Shown in pieces: positions 19,867 through 27,330 of a stretch of DNA of 64,000 nucleotides (position 1 is the first letter of the stretch; every line of letters starts with the position of its first letter). Position numbers and translations under genes: made by a program. Below the pieces are notes generated by a model, which was given only the letters and a program-made list of their open reading frames with translations, searched no databases and was not told where the DNA came from. Source of the stretch: an uncultured delta proteobacterium (lineage in GTDB: Bacteria > Myxococcota_A > Polyangia > Polyangiales > Polyangiaceae); the NCBI GenBank assembly GCA_903892415.1, contig CAITIQ010000063.1, positions 1 to 64,000 of the forward strand, given 5' to 3'.

Positions 19867-21525
19867 CTATTCGCGCGTGGCGCGCTCACGAACACGGCGC
19901 AAGTAGGTGCGCGCCACTTGGGTTGGATCAAGCTTGAGGAACTTCGCGTACTCCTGGAGAAAGCCCTGGACGTAGACCAATGCAGGGAGGTCTCCGGTTC
20001 GCTCTTCTTCGATCGCCGAGAGATGCATCGAGGAAATCTTGGTGCGCTGGGCGATCTCAACCAGTTCGACATTCTGGACTTCGCGCACCTTGCGCAAGAG
20101 CGCTCCCGACCACTCCGTTTCCGCGTGGACTTCTCGCGACACTTCGTGCGCGAGCTGCAACAATTCATCCGCGCGACGTGGGTCGATCGTCTTGGGCGGA
20201 GCGGCTCCCTCCGGCTGCTCCAGCGGGAAGGTCGACAGGTCGTAGCTGCGGCGCCGATTGGGATCGAGCAGGGTGTCATACGCCTCTTCGATGCGAGCCT
20301 GTTCATCGCGCAACGCTTTTTCAGTCACGATCGAGACCACCGGAAAGCTGCCGTCGCGGAATACTTCGCGTTGGCGCTTGTAAGCTCTACGGATCTCATC
20401 GTCCGCGGCCGTACGCGCGACGCCGAGAACTTCGTACAGGTTCTTGGGGCCAGGGCGACGGTATTCGCCCGCGAAGTCACGGGAGATCGCTGCCTCGGGT
20501 TTGGCTTCACGCGGCGCGTCCCCCGACATGATGATGGCCAGGATCCGTCGCGCGATACGCTCGATGTTTCGGGCGCTCTTCGAGGTCGGACTCTCGATCA
20601 GCAGCGGCACACGTTTGCGCACTGAGAGCCAGGCAGCATCGTCATATTCGACGTGGCCGACGTAGTCGATGTCGACCCCGAGGAAGCGGCCGCTGATCGC
20701 GCTCATGGCTGGACCAAGTTCCAAGTCGGAGCGCAGGCGCGTGTGCCCGACGACCAGCCGCGGCGCGAGGCGAGCGAGCTCACGCGAGGCCGTGTTGCCG
20801 AGCGCGTGATCGTAGCGATGAATGGCCTCCACGATATCGATCGGCGTCGCCATCGGCGGTAAGGCCTCGATCGCGCGTTCAACCAGCTTGAGTTTAAGCC
20901 GCTCCTTCATCAATCGACGACGCAGCGCCCTCGCGAAGAGCGCGCGCAGAAAACCATACGTCGTCTCGATCGCGATGGGCTCCGGCGCCGTCACCGCAAT
21001 CGCGACATCGGCCATGGTGAACAGGTCGAGACCAACCAGCGACATGTTCGACCCGATGTGGATCAGTACGTAGTCCGCCTCGATTTGCGAGAAGACCTTC
21101 TGCCAAGAGAGCGACCGCGTCGGCTTGACCGGGGCCATCGCCAGGAGATCGAAGGGGGAGGGCAAGAGCTGGAGGCCCGGCACCAAGGTCGTGACCGGCT
21201 TGATCGGCGCTGCATCGTCCGGATCGAACGAGACCAGCGGCGCTGCCGTGAGGCCAACCATCGCGTGGAGGTTGGCGAAGCCGCTGTCGGCGTCGCAAAC
21301 GACGACGCTCCGACCAAGCTGCGCGAAGTAGACCCCCAGGTTCAAGGTGAGCGTCGACTTGCCTACGCCTCCCCGTCCGCCCCCAACGACGATGATGCGC
21401 TTGCCGCGCAGGGTCTTCAGTGGCGGCAGCGTTGGTGGCGCAGGCAGTAGGCTGGGGGCCAACTCGTCGTCATCGTCATCGTCCGTCACCGGGGCACTAT
21501 ACTCACGGCCTGACGGCTCGGTCAT
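19867..21525 (-). CDS. FlhG/MinD-like ATPase fused to J-like and RodZ-type HTH domains
   Basis: 552-residue fusion. The ATG ending at 21525 follows a GAGGA site. An acidic/proline-rich start (1-38) precedes a SIMIBI P-loop domain (42-335) most like FlhG/MinD (CDADSGFANLHAMVG, APEPIAIETTYGF). The Walker A reads GGRGGVGKST with Arg51 in place of the family signature Lys, and the Walker B strand reads YVLIHIG with His156 where Asp is expected. Residues 361-435 form a J-like domain (NLYEVLGVARTAADDEIRRAY) whose HPD motif is replaced by RDG. Residues 472-545 match the RodZ-type HTH_25 (IAQRTKISSMHLSAIEE, VYVQGFLQEYAKFL). No transmembrane helix is present. First gene of an operon with the LysM and kinase genes. 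It may position a polar or envelope structure; function unknown. Confidence 0.85.
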   Translation of the reverse strand: MTEPSGREYSAPVTDDDDDDELAPSLLPAPPTLPPLKTLRGKRIIVVGGGRGGVGKSTLTLNLGVYFAQLGRSVVVCDADSGFANLHAMVGLTAAPLVSFDPDDAAPIKPVTTLVPGLQLLPSPFDLLAMAPVKPTRSLSWQKVFSQIEADYVLIHIGSNMSLVGLDLFTMADVAIAVTAPEPIAIETTYGFLRALFARALRRRLMKERLKLKLVERAIEALPPMATPIDIVEAIHRYDHALGNTASRELARLAPRLVVGHTRLRSDLELGPAMSAISGRFLGVDIDYVGHVEYDDAAWLSVRKRVPLLIESPTSKSARNIERIARRILAIIMSGDAPREAKPEAAISRDFAGEYRRPGPKNLYEVLGVARTAADDEIRRAYKRQREVFRDGSFPVVSIVTEKALRDEQARIEEAYDTLLDPNRRRSYDLSTFPLEQPEGAAPPKTIDPRRADELLQLAHEVSREVHAETEWSGALLRKVREVQNVELVEIAQRTKISSMHLSAIEEERTGDLPALVYVQGFLQEYAKFLKLDPTQVARTYLRRVRERATRE

Positions 21526-21597
21526 CGATCCTCGACGCTGGCGCTGTGCTGAGGCATAAGCGAGTGCCTTTCGATCCCACCCCCTTCGAGAACTACC

Positions 21598-22836
21598 ATG
21601 GCAGATATTCGGCCTTTTGCTGCGTACCGACCGCGTCCTGAACTCGCTGTGCGCGTCGCCAGCCCTCCCTATGACGTTGTGTCTTCGGCTGAGGCGGCCG
21701 TGCTCGCTGAAGGTAACCCCTACAGCTTCCTGCATGTCGCGCGCCCCGAGATCGATCTCCCCGCGGGAGTGGATGAGCACGACGAGGCTGTTTACCTCAA
21801 AGGCCGTGAGAATCTGGAGGCCTTCATTACGGAGGGCACATTGCGACAAGATGCGGCCCCGCGCCTCTATGTCTATGCCCAACAGATGGGCAGCCATCAT
21901 CAGGTTGGAATCGTCGCTTGCGCGTCGGTTGCGGACTACGAAGCCGACATCATCAAGAAGCACGAGAAGACTCGCGCCGACAAAGAGGATGACCGCACCA
22001 AGCACATCGACGTGCTCTCAGCTCATGACGAGCCCGTGTTCCTCACGTATCGCGCAGAGCCCGAGATCGATGCTGTCGTGCTGGGCATCACGCAGGGTGA
22101 ACCGGCCTTCGATTTCACCACCCAGGATGGCGTGTCCCATCGGCTTTGGGCTGCGGATACCGAGCTGAGCCAACAGCTCGCGGATCGCTTCTCTGCGGTG
22201 CCTGCGCTCTACGTCGCGGACGGGCATCATCGCTCCGCAGCTGCGGCGCGCGTACACAAGCTGCGACGCGGGGATGGTGGGGAGCACGGCTTCTTTCTCG
22301 CTGTGATCTTCCCCCACAATCAGATGAACATCATGGCGTACAACCGCGTGGTTCGCGACCCGCAGGGAAGAAGTCCGGCGGCGTTGCTCGAGGAGTTGAA
22401 GAAGCGCTTCGATCTGGTTGCGGCTTCGGAGTTGGGGCGGGCGAAGGGCACCGAAGCGATGCCCTCGGGGCCGAAGAAGTTCGGCGTTTACGTCGGTGGG
22501 GCTTGGTATGAAGCCTCCGTCCGAGCCGGTACTTTCGACGCGAAAGATCCAGTGGCGGGGCTCGACTGTTCGATCTGTCAGGATCAACTACTTGGACCAG
22601 TGTTCGACGTTACCGACCCGCGCCGTGACAAGCACGTGGACTTCGTTGGTGGCATCCGCGGTCAAGCAGAGCTCGAACGCCGCGTTGATTCCGGGGAAAT
22701 GTCGATGGCCATTCATTTGTATCCCACGCAGATGCTCGAACTGATGGCCGTCAGCGATGCAGGTTTGTTGATGCCGCCCAAGAGCACCTGGTTTGAACCC
22801 AAGCTGCGCAGCGGCCTTTTTGTCCACGTCTTTTGA
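21598..22836 (+). CDS. DUF1015 family protein
   Basis: Cytoplasmic protein of 412 residues covering the whole DUF1015 (COG4198) family. Characteristic stretches are the opening IRPFAAYRPRPELAVRVASPPYDV, the central KHEKTRADKEDDR and the conserved VADGHHRSAAAARVH motif near residue 205. No signal peptide or membrane helix. Biochemical role of the family is not established to my knowledge. The rhodanese gene follows after 15 bases in the same direction, so the two form a small operon. It diverges from the FlhG-like fusion gene across 72 bases. Confidence 0.9.
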   Translation: MADIRPFAAYRPRPELAVRVASPPYDVVSSAEAAVLAEGNPYSFLHVARPEIDLPAGVDEHDEAVYLKGRENLEAFITEGTLRQDAAPRLYVYAQQMGSHHQVGIVACASVADYEADIIKKHEKTRADKEDDRTKHIDVLSAHDEPVFLTYRAEPEIDAVVLGITQGEPAFDFTTQDGVSHRLWAADTELSQQLADRFSAVPALYVADGHHRSAAAARVHKLRRGDGGEHGFFLAVIFPHNQMNIMAYNRVVRDPQGRSPAALLEELKKRFDLVAASELGRAKGTEAMPSGPKKFGVYVGGAWYEASVRAGTFDAKDPVAGLDCSICQDQLLGPVFDVTDPRRDKHVDFVGGIRGQAELERRVDSGEMSMAIHLYPTQMLELMAVSDAGLLMPPKSTWFEPKLRSGLFVHVF

Positions 22837-22851
22837 CTCACGGAGGCGCCG

Positions 22852-23283
22852 ATGTTGAAGCGAGTCTCACCGAGCGAAGCCCTGACACTGATCAGCGAAG
22901 AGGGCTTTCAATACTTGGATGTTCGCACCGAGGCCGAGTGGAATGCAGGCCATCCTACGGGCTCACACAACGTGCCGTTCATGGTCTCTGGCCCAACGGG
23001 CTTGGTACCGAACGCCGAATTTCTGAGCGTGGTGAAGAGCCTCTACACGGCCGATCATCGCCTGGTGCTCGGCTGCAAAGCCGGCGGGCGTTCGCTCAAG
23101 GCGGCCAACCTGCTCCTCTCCGAGGGCTTCACCAACATCGTAGACCAGCGCGCGGGCTGGGATGGCCTGCGAGACAGCTTTGGTCGCGTGACCGAGCCGG
23201 GGTGGACCGCTGCCGGACTACCGAGCGAGACCGCGACGCCGGGCGCCTCGTATCAGGAGCTCAAGTCTCGTTCGAGCGGCTGA
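22852..23283 (+). CDS. Rhodanese-like sulfurtransferase domain protein
   Basis: Single-domain rhodanese of 143 residues. The fold markers YLDVRTEAEWNAGHPTGSHNVPF and the active-site loop CKAGGRS (Cys at about residue 82) are intact, so sulfur transfer is possible; donor and acceptor are not evident. A GGAGG site lies 6 bases before the ATG. It is paired with the DUF1015 gene. Its last 31 bases overlap the 3' end of the convergent glycosyltransferase gene. Confidence 0.92.
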   Translation: MLKRVSPSEALTLISEEGFQYLDVRTEAEWNAGHPTGSHNVPFMVSGPTGLVPNAEFLSVVKSLYTADHRLVLGCKAGGRSLKAANLLLSEGFTNIVDQRAGWDGLRDSFGRVTEPGWTAAGLPSETATPGASYQELKSRSSG

Positions 23284-24002
23284 CCACGCGATCGGAGGCC
23301 GAGGCGTTGCTCGAGTCGAAGCACGCCGCTGCGGGTGATGATCCCGACGATGACCGCCACATGCCACGGGCGTAGCCCACTCTTTTCGCCGCGGTAGACC
23401 GGCCGCACCACAACCTCGCAGACCCGCTGCCCGTGCCGAGCGAGGATCCCGATCAGATCGTTGGGGTACCCGTAACCAACCCACATCGGACAAGCCTCGA
23501 TCGCGACGAGTGCCTGCCGCGTGATCGCGGTGTAACCACACTGGGTGTCGGAAACAGCGGCGCCAGTCGCGACTCTCGTCATCAGCGACAGCGCCCGACC
23601 AACGTGGAAGCGCGCGCGCGGCATGGTGTTATCGATGGTCGGGTGGCGGAAGCGGTTGCCCTTCACGTAGTCCGCTCGGCCCTGGAGGATGGGCTCGAGC
23701 AGCGCCGATAGATCGAGCGGGTCCATTTGCCCGTCGCCAGCCATCACCACCGCGATGTCGAATTGATGGCTGCGCGCATAGTCGTAGCCGGTGCTGATGG
23801 CAGCTCCGACTCCGCGCCGAACGTCATGCTGAAGTACAACTGCTCCGGCCGCTCGAGCGACACTTGCCGTGCTGTCAGTGCTGGCGTCGTCAATCACCAG
23901 CGCCAGATCAACGAACCTGGGCAAGGTGGTGACGACTTCCGCCACGCGTTCTTCTTCACTACGCGCAGGGATGACGACGGCGATTCTTTGACCAGCTAGC
24001 AA
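23253..24002 (-). CDS. Family 2 glycosyltransferase (polyprenol-phosphate sugar transferase type)
   Basis: GT-A glycosyltransferase of about 250 residues resembling dolichyl/undecaprenyl-phosphate mannosyl or glucosyl transferases. Motifs: AVVIPARSEEERVAEVV, IDDASTDST, GVGAAISTGYDYA, the metal-binding DGQMDP, and the acceptor-side motif DTQCGYTAITRQAL. No C-terminal membrane helices are obvious. The start is uncertain: I favour the TTG one base after the stop of the crotonase gene because an upstream ATG at 24122 would overlap that gene by 119 bases. Last gene of a rimK-crotonase-glycosyltransferase run. Confidence 0.82.
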   Translation of the reverse strand: MLAGQRIAVVIPARSEEERVAEVVTTLPRFVDLALVIDDASTDSTASVARAAGAVVLQHDVRRGVGAAISTGYDYARSHQFDIAVVMAGDGQMDPLDLSALLEPILQGRADYVKGNRFRHPTIDNTMPRARFHVGRALSLMTRVATGAAVSDTQCGYTAITRQALVAIEACPMWVGYGYPNDLIGILARHGQRVCEVVVRPVYRGEKSGLRPWHVAVIVGIITRSGVLRLEQRLGLRSRGQPLERDLSS

Positions 24003-24003
24003 C

Positions 24004-24780
24004 TCAGCCTCGCTTTTGAGCCCGCCGCTCAAGGTGGCTTTTGAGTACGCGCCTGTTCTCTCCGTGGCCAAAGAGCTTGTGAAGAGTGGCCCGCTCGACC
24101 TCGCCTGCGGCACCTTCTGCAAGCCGCGCTAGCTGGCGCAGCAAGTCCTTCTGCTCGGCGATCACACCGCGCTCATGTTTCGCGATGCGTTCGATGTAAT
24201 CGATCGCAGCAAGCTCCGCGTCTTCCACGACAGCGTTGACCAGGCCCAGCGTCATGGCCCGCTGTGCATCGACGCGTGCGGCGGTGAAGAGCAACTCGCG
24301 CGCTGCTAGCGGTCCAACTCGATGGAGCAGTCGCTCGGCGCCTCCCCAGGCTGGCGAAAGCCCCATCGCCGCGTGGCGAAAGGTCAGACCAGCGGAAGGC
24401 TCGGCGAAAACCGCATCACAGAGAAGAAGCAACTCGCAGCCGCCACCGAAGGCCTCTCCCGAAAGCGCCGCAACCACTGGCAGCGGGCTGGTCTCGAGCG
24501 CGCGCAGGTGTTCACCCATCGAGAGCACCGCGTCTGCGCCGTCATCACGGTCGAGCAGTCCCGCTAGTTCGTCGAGGTCCCCGCCCGAGACGAATACGTT
24601 GAGCTGACCCTCCGCTCTTCGGTGGCTCAGCACGATGCCGCGCACTTCAGCATCGGCTTCGGCCTCTCGCAGGTTCGACAGCAAGCTCTCGATGGTTGCG
24701 AGCGCGAGTGCGTTGCGCTTCTCGGGCCGGTCGAATGAGAAGATCCGCACGCAACCGCGTTGCTCGACAGCGATGCTCAC
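24004..24780 (-). CDS. Enoyl-CoA hydratase/isomerase (crotonase) family protein
   Basis: Crotonase-fold protein of 258 residues. The oxyanion-hole segments are present (GGDLDELAG and GEAFGGGCELLLLCD), including the first acidic residue in GGGCE. At the second catalytic position the usual PEV/PEI segment reads RHAAMGLSPAWGGAERLL, so the second Glu of classical hydratases is missing; hydration activity is doubtful and another crotonase reaction is possible. Its GTG start overlaps the rimK stop by 4 bases and its own stop is one base from the likely glycosyltransferase start, so translation of the three genes is coupled. Confidence 0.88.
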   Translation of the reverse strand: MSIAVEQRGCVRIFSFDRPEKRNALALATIESLLSNLREAEADAEVRGIVLSHRRAEGQLNVFVSGGDLDELAGLLDRDDGADAVLSMGEHLRALETSPLPVVAALSGEAFGGGCELLLLCDAVFAEPSAGLTFRHAAMGLSPAWGGAERLLHRVGPLAARELLFTAARVDAQRAMTLGLVNAVVEDAELAAIDYIERIAKHERGVIAEQKDLLRQLARLAEGAAGEVERATLHKLFGHGENRRVLKSHLERRAQKRG

Positions 24781-25712
24781 CCGTCCGCTCCGATGATTTG
24801 TGCGACGGTGGCTTTACCCATTCGGCGCCGCTTGTTCTTACGAGCGAACTTCTCGATGTGCGCCACGATCGCTCCTGCCACGTCCACCCCGGTGGCGCGC
24901 TCGATTCCCTCGATGCCGGGTGAACTATTGATCTCGAGAATGCGTGGGCCGGCTTTGCCCTCGAGCAGATCGACCCCGGAGACCTCGAGGCCCATGACCT
25001 CCGCCGCCTTGACCGCAATGCGCTTGTAAGCCGCAGGCAAAGTCACGTTGGTCCCGTGACCGCCGCGGTGAAGGTTTGCTCGGAACTCCCCCTTCTTCGC
25101 CTGCCTCCGCATGGCAGCCACCACCTTGCCGCCGACAACGATGATGCGCACGTCGCGACCTTTGCTCTCGCGAACGTACTCTTGCAGCACAATGTCCTGG
25201 CCCATCGCCCAGAACGTCTCGAGCAGCGCGTGCACCGCTTGCTCGGTGTCGGCGATCATCGTTCCAATGCCTTGGGTTCCTTGTTGCAGCTTGACGATGG
25301 CAGGCGAACCACCGACCAGATCGAGAGCTGCTGCGAGGCCTGCGGGCGTACGCGCACAAACGGTCGTCGGGATATCGAGGCCTGCGCGTGAAAGCAGTTG
25401 CAGGGCGCGGAGTTTGTCGCGGCTGCGCGCGATCGAGGCAGCGTTGTTCAGCACCGGTACCCCCATCAGATCGAACTGCCGAACGACCGCGAGCCCGTAG
25501 TTGGTGATGCTCGCTCCAATGCGCGGAACCACCACGTCGAACCGCGGCACACGTGCACCGCCAACAAAAAGCGTCGGTCTCCCCCTCAACACCACGATCT
25601 GAAAATCGAGTGGATCGATCACGCTCACTTCGTGTCCGCGTGAGCGCGCCGAAAGCACGACTCGACTCGTCGAATAGAGGGAGGGGTTCCGAGACAATAA
25701 GAGGATGTGCAT
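24777..25712 (-). CDS. rimK: RimK-type ATP-grasp ligase
   Basis: ATP-grasp enzyme that adds Glu residues to a protein or peptide C-terminus; the E. coli homologue modifies ribosomal protein S6. 311 residues from the ATG ending at 25712, which aligns with the E. coli start (ILLLSRNPSLYS); a GTG 30 bases upstream is possible. Family features: VVPRIGASITNYGLAVVRQF, the ATP loop VKLQQGTQGIGTM, LQEYVRESKGRDVRIIVVG, FRANLHRGG and the metal ligands in ILEINSSPGIEGIE. rpsF, encoding S6 with a Glu-rich tail, lies 14 kb away in this window. Upstream gene of a coupled operon with a crotonase and a glycosyltransferase. Confidence 0.9.
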   Translation of the reverse strand: MHILLLSRNPSLYSTSRVVLSARSRGHEVSVIDPLDFQIVVLRGRPTLFVGGARVPRFDVVVPRIGASITNYGLAVVRQFDLMGVPVLNNAASIARSRDKLRALQLLSRAGLDIPTTVCARTPAGLAAALDLVGGSPAIVKLQQGTQGIGTMIADTEQAVHALLETFWAMGQDIVLQEYVRESKGRDVRIIVVGGKVVAAMRRQAKKGEFRANLHRGGHGTNVTLPAAYKRIAVKAAEVMGLEVSGVDLLEGKAGPRILEINSSPGIEGIERATGVDVAGAIVAHIEKFARKNKRRRMGKATVAQIIGADG

Positions 25713-25832
25713 GCGCGGCGCTGAGGCTAGTTCCGCAGACACCCTGAGTCATTCAGCGAGTCATCCGACTGCGCTTTGACGATGCTCAAAGAAATCAATT
25801 GAGCAAAGACAAATTTAGTGTACGAAAGAATT

Positions 25833-27002
25833 ATGTTCCAGCCCTTCACCGAAGAAAACGACCAGTTTCGCAAAACCGTCCGAGCCTTCGCCGAGAAGGA
25901 GCTCGCTCCGCACGTTGACGAGTGGGAGGAAAGCGGCTGCTTCCCCAACTCGGTTTTCAAACGAGCCGGTGAACTGGGGATCTTGGGGGCGCACTTTCCC
26001 GAGGAGCACGGCGGCGGCGGGCAAGACTACTGGTTCTCGGTCGCAAAGGCGGAGGAGCTACCTCGGTCACGCGCTGCAGGCGTAGGAATGGGCTTGCTGG
26101 TGCAGAGCGACATGGCGACGCCGGTGATCAGCGACATCGGAACGCCGGAACAAATCGAAGAGTTCCTCAAGCCGGCGTTGGCCGGAGACAAGATCGTCTC
26201 GCTCGGCGTGTCGGAGCCCGCTGCCGGGAGTGATGTCGCGGGCATCAAGACGGTCGCGAAGCGAGACGGTGATGACTACGTCATCCGCGGTCAGAAGACC
26301 TTCATCACCAACGGTACGCGTGCAGACTTCGTCACTCTGTTGGCGAAGACCAACCCAGACGCCGGAGCGCACGGCTGCACCTTCTTCCTCGTGCCAACCA
26401 ACACCAAGGGCTTCGTGGTTTCGAAGGCGCTGAAGAAGATTGGCAACAAGTCGAGCGATACCGCCGAGCTCTTCTTCGAGGACATGCGCATCCCTGCGCG
26501 CTACCGCTTGGGCGAAGAAAACATGGGGTTCATGTATTTGATGCAGAACTTCCAGACCGAGCGTTTGATCGCCGCGGTCAGCGCGGTCGCGGGAAGTTTT
26601 CTCATGGTTGAAGAGGCCATGGCCTACGGCCGAGAGCGCACTGCGTTCGGCAAACCGATCATCAAGCGTGAAGTTTGGCAGCACAAGTTCGTGGATCTGC
26701 TCACGCGACTCGAGTCAGCGCGGGCCTACGTTTACCTGACCGTCGATCGCTATAATGACGAACGCTACGTACGGAAGGTCCCGCTGAGCATGGACACCGT
26801 GAAGCACATCAGCATGTGCAAGATCTTGGTCGGCGATCTCGCGAGTGAGTTGGCTGACACCTGTCTGCAGTTCCATGGCGGTTGGGGCTACATCGAGGAC
26901 TACCGCATTGCTCGGGCTTGGCGTGACCAACGCTTGTTGCGCATTGGCGGCGGAACGACTGAAACGATGCGCTACTACCTCGCGAAGATCTTGGGCATGT
27001 AA
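25833..27002 (+). CDS. Acyl-CoA dehydrogenase, long-chain/isovaleryl type
   Basis: FAD-dependent alpha,beta-dehydrogenase of acyl-CoA, 389 residues from ATG 25833 (a GTG at 25818 adds five). Segments: GAHFPEEHGGGGQDYW, the flavin-binding VSEPAAGSDVAGIKT and KTFITNGTRADF, ERTAFGKPI, and the C-terminal CLQFHGGWGYIEDY...RIGGGTTETM. The usual medium/short-chain catalytic Glu near the C-terminus is Gly here (GGGT); instead a Glu lies in the helix-G motif NFQTERL (E243), the position used by long-chain and isovaleryl-CoA dehydrogenases. No electron-transfer flavoprotein genes are nearby. Confidence 0.95.
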   Translation: MFQPFTEENDQFRKTVRAFAEKELAPHVDEWEESGCFPNSVFKRAGELGILGAHFPEEHGGGGQDYWFSVAKAEELPRSRAAGVGMGLLVQSDMATPVISDIGTPEQIEEFLKPALAGDKIVSLGVSEPAAGSDVAGIKTVAKRDGDDYVIRGQKTFITNGTRADFVTLLAKTNPDAGAHGCTFFLVPTNTKGFVVSKALKKIGNKSSDTAELFFEDMRIPARYRLGEENMGFMYLMQNFQTERLIAAVSAVAGSFLMVEEAMAYGRERTAFGKPIIKREVWQHKFVDLLTRLESARAYVYLTVDRYNDERYVRKVPLSMDTVKHISMCKILVGDLASELADTCLQFHGGWGYIEDYRIARAWRDQRLLRIGGGTTETMRYYLAKILGM

Positions 27003-27028
27003 GCGCCTTTGGCGCAGCGCAAAGCATG

Positions 27029-27052
27029 GTCGGACCAAAAATCGTCCGACCG
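27029..27052. other. Perfect hairpin between acyl-CoA dehydrogenase and tRNA genes
   Basis: GGTCGGAC and GTCCGACC form a perfect 8-bp stem around an 8-base A-rich loop, 26 bases after the dehydrogenase stop. There is no T run, so it is a weak terminator candidate or a transcript-end stabiliser. Confidence 0.45.
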
Positions 27053-27118
27053 TTGCTGGCGATGAACGATTTTCAGGGACAGGCAGGAATGGTTTGGCTA
27101 TAGAAACCCGACCTGTCC

Positions 27119-27191
27119 GGGGCTGTAGCTCAGTTGGGAGAGCGCCTGCATGGCATGCAGGAGGTCATGGGTTCGATTCCCTTCAGCTCCA
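27119..27191 (+). tRNA. tRNA-Ala(GGC)
   Basis: 73-base cloverleaf ending at the discriminator A. The acceptor stem GGGGCTG / CAGCTCC contains the G3-U70 wobble pair that defines alanine tRNAs. The anticodon arm CCTGC-ATGGCAT-GCAGG gives anticodon GGC. The T arm is ATGGG-TTCGATT-CCCTT with one U-U mismatch at 50-64. CCA is not encoded (ACCG follows). A TATAGA box at 27099-27104 lies 14 bases before the mature end and is a plausible -10 element. Confidence 0.97.
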
Positions 27192-27198
27192 CCGGAAA

Positions 27199-27229
27199 CA
27201 CTGCCTCTGAAAAGAGGCGGTGTCGTTTT
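27199..27229 (+). terminator. Rho-independent terminator of the tRNA-Ala gene
   Basis: CACTGCCTCT and AGAGGCGGTG form a 10-bp stem (one G-T pair) closed by a GAAA tetraloop and followed by TCGTTTTG, 7 bases after the tRNA. Confidence 0.88.
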
Positions 27230-27330
27230 GTGGCTGTTGACGGCCCAGAACCTGAACTCGGCACCATCCGCCGGCCAGTCGCCCAACCGTTGAGGTACAG
27301 CCAACGTTGGAGGTACAGCCGCCAGCGTTG

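Noticed and set aside
21526..22005. Extra 160 residues at the start of the FlhG-like fusion
   Set aside because: They are antisense to the DUF1015 gene, and ATG 21525 has its own ribosome site.
27029..27052. Classical terminator after the acyl-CoA dehydrogenase
   Set aside because: The stem is perfect but there is no T tract; kept only as a hairpin of unknown role.
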